This document shows, one piece after another, positions 63,014 to 64,000 of a stretch of 64,000 nt of DNA. The stretch comes from CAVVFX01 sp963747535 (GTDB taxonomy: Bacteria > Acidobacteriota > Terriglobia > Bryobacterales > Bryobacteraceae). The position numbers were made by a program, and so were the translations under genes. The DNA lies in contig CAVVFX010000002.1 of the NCBI GenBank assembly GCA_963747535.1, positions 1,240,001 to 1,304,000 on the forward strand, in the 5' to 3' direction. Below the pieces are notes generated by a model, which made no database searches, was not told the DNA's origin, and was given only the letters and a program-made list of their open reading frames with translations. The first letter of the stretch is position 1. Every line of letters begins with the position of its first letter.

Positions 63014-63063
63014 CGCCATCAAGTATGGCGTTAATCATATTGAAGTTAATATAGTTGATGGCG
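63014..63063. promoter_or_regulatory. inverted repeat in the doxX-marR divergent promoter
   Basis: CGCCATCAA at 63014-63022 is matched exactly by TTGATGGCG at 63055-63063. The 32 bp between them are AT-rich (TTAATCATATTGAAGTTAAT) and suit overlapping promoters. A likely site for the adjacent MarR protein. Confidence 0.6.
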
Positions 63064-63090
63064 TATACTTATAAAAGATTCAGGTTTTTT

Positions 63091-63543
63091 ATGGCCCAGA
63101 GTATCCAAGAGCCGGAGCACGTCTGGCTTGTCATGATGAAGGCGATGCGCGCGCTGACAAGGTACGCAGCTGCGGATATTGAAGAGACCGGACTCGGCCT
63201 CTCGGATTTCGGCGTGCTGGAAGTCCTGCTACACAAAGGACCTTTGCCCGTCAATACGATAGGCCCGATTGTCGATCTGACTCCGGGTTCGATCAGTATC
63301 GCCGTGGACCGCCTCTTCGCGAAGGGCTTAGTCAGCCGGGTAGAGAGCGGCGAAGACCGACGGGTTCGTATCGTTGCGCTCACACCGCGCGGCCGGGATC
63401 TCATTGTTCCAGCCTTCCGAAAGCATGCCGGGCAGATGAGGAAAGTGTTCTCGGATCTGAGCCCTGAGGAACTTCGCAGCCTCGAAGTGGCGCTTAAGAG
63501 AGTCGGTAAGTGCGCTGCCGCGCTGATGGAGCAGAGGGGCTAA
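63091..63543 (+). CDS. MarR-family transcriptional regulator
   Basis: 150 residues from ATG at 63091 (ATG 63058 is also possible). A winged-helix core: TGLGLSDFGVLEVLLHKGPL, IVDLTPGSISIAVDRLFAKG and the wing VESGEDRRVRIVALTPRGRD. Dimerisation helices flank it. It probably represses the divergent doxX-nmrA-quinone reductase operon and responds to an oxidant or phenolic ligand. Intact. Confidence 0.92.
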   Translation: MAQSIQEPEHVWLVMMKAMRALTRYAAADIEETGLGLSDFGVLEVLLHKGPLPVNTIGPIVDLTPGSISIAVDRLFAKGLVSRVESGEDRRVRIVALTPRGRDLIVPAFRKHAGQMRKVFSDLSPEELRSLEVALKRVGKCAAALMEQRG

Positions 63544-63596
63544 AGGTTGTAGGCGGAAGCCAATGCTCTTGCATCTACAACGGCGCCGCCGATGAA

Positions 63597-63911
63597 TTAT
63601 TTTCCGTAGGCCTGGGCGATCTGGCCAACAAGCTTGGCCCAGCCCATGTTCATGGCTCCGTAAACCTCGCCGGCCTCTGGTCGCGCATTGTGCTTGAGGA
63701 TTTCCACCATCAATGTCGCATAGCCGGAGGAATCGAAAGCTCCCTTGCCGACGAAGCGACGAACGTTCGTCGAGCCCGCAGATTTCCCGCCGTCGCTGCA
63801 GAATCCTGTTGTCGGCATGACATTCCGGGTTTCGGAAATCACGAAGTCAGGGGATAGGGTCCGCGAAATTATACTCGAAGCGGTCTTTGGGTTTCCTCGG
63901 CCTGTTAGCAA
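63597..63911 (-). CDS. hypothetical protein, probably partial
   Basis: 104 codons; the last ~45 residues look coding (GYATLMVEILKHNARPEAGE and NMGWAKLVGQIAQAYGK). The first half is Ser/Thr-rich without family signals, so the true N-terminus may be lost or in another frame. No family recognised. Confidence 0.35.
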   Translation of the reverse strand: MLTGRGNPKTASSIISRTLSPDFVISETRNVMPTTGFCSDGGKSAGSTNVRRFVGKGAFDSSGYATLMVEILKHNARPEAGEVYGAMNMGWAKLVGQIAQAYGK

Positions 63912-64000
63912 ATCGGGAAAATCTTGTTCAGCTAGCCGTAACTGATTGATTTGATTGGTTGCGGGGGGGTAATGGGGGTCTATTGGGGGTTTGTTTCTAT
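63912..64000. other. G-run-rich window end
   Basis: Contains GCGGGGGGGTAATGGGGGT and TATTGGGGGT, repeated G5-G7 runs. No gene seen before the window ends. Confidence 0.3.

Overview
The window looks like an accessory, decaying stretch of an Acidobacteriota chromosome of the Bryobacterales / Candidatus Solibacter type. Three things point there: proteins carrying the 'Soli_cterm' TIGR03435 domain (12.4 kb, 49.8 kb), a TIGR03437 C-terminal domain (39.8-41.3 kb), and an Oar-like TonB receptor with an N-terminal carboxypeptidase-regulatory domain. Base composition is GC-rich and most intact genes use strong G+A-rich ribosome binding sites. These assignments come from remembered family signatures; no search was run.

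Layout. 0.1-5.5 kb is a ruined sugar-use locus on the minus strand (glucoamylase, GH39, glucose dehydrogenase, GMC oxidoreductase) plus a porin tail. A complete ISL3-family element sits inside the glucoamylase, and its removal would restore one 460-residue frame. 5.8-12.1 kb holds MgtC, a multihaem cytochrome remnant, phosphoesterase and transposase scraps, a DMT transporter, an MFS transporter and the TonB receptor. 13.1-17.7 kb is the best-preserved part: an exported protein, an NtrB-type kinase, an NtrC-type regulator and an exported two-repeat protein. 18-24 kb has three orphan receiver-domain proteins, a broken DksA, an AsmA-like protein and small exported or membrane proteins. 24.7-28 kb holds broken DNA-ligase and serine-recombinase genes. 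28.8-30.7 kb has a sigma54-type activator divergent from a membrane protein; this block recurs inverted and shortened at 58.3-59.6 kb. 31-43 kb is a mosaic of small single genes (VOC, several SnoaL/NTF2-like proteins, esterase, H1-like, Fic-like) separated by a GC-rich dispersed repeat family whose copies all point the same way. 43.3-47.7 kb is a redox cluster (cupin, RibD-like, aldo/keto reductase, DUF362, AraC regulator). 48.7-52 kb carries a HigBA toxin-antitoxin locus and a BlaI / M56-TIGR03435 pair, each with a clear palindromic operator. 53-55 kb has two small Cys-motif proteins and an IS66 transposase. 56.7-58.2 kb has two more receiver proteins. 60.4-63.5 kb is a MarR-governed redox cluster (NTF2-like, quinone reductase, NmrA, DoxX).

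About two dozen genes are broken by single-base frameshifts, in-frame stops or truncations, while long neighbours such as the kinase/NtrC pair, AsmA protein, IS66 transposase and AraC regulator are intact. Decay of a mobile-element-rich island explains the truncations and chimeric junctions. Isolated one-base shifts could instead be sequencing indels, and I cannot separate the two from this sequence. I saw no CRISPR array, no rRNA and no tRNA.
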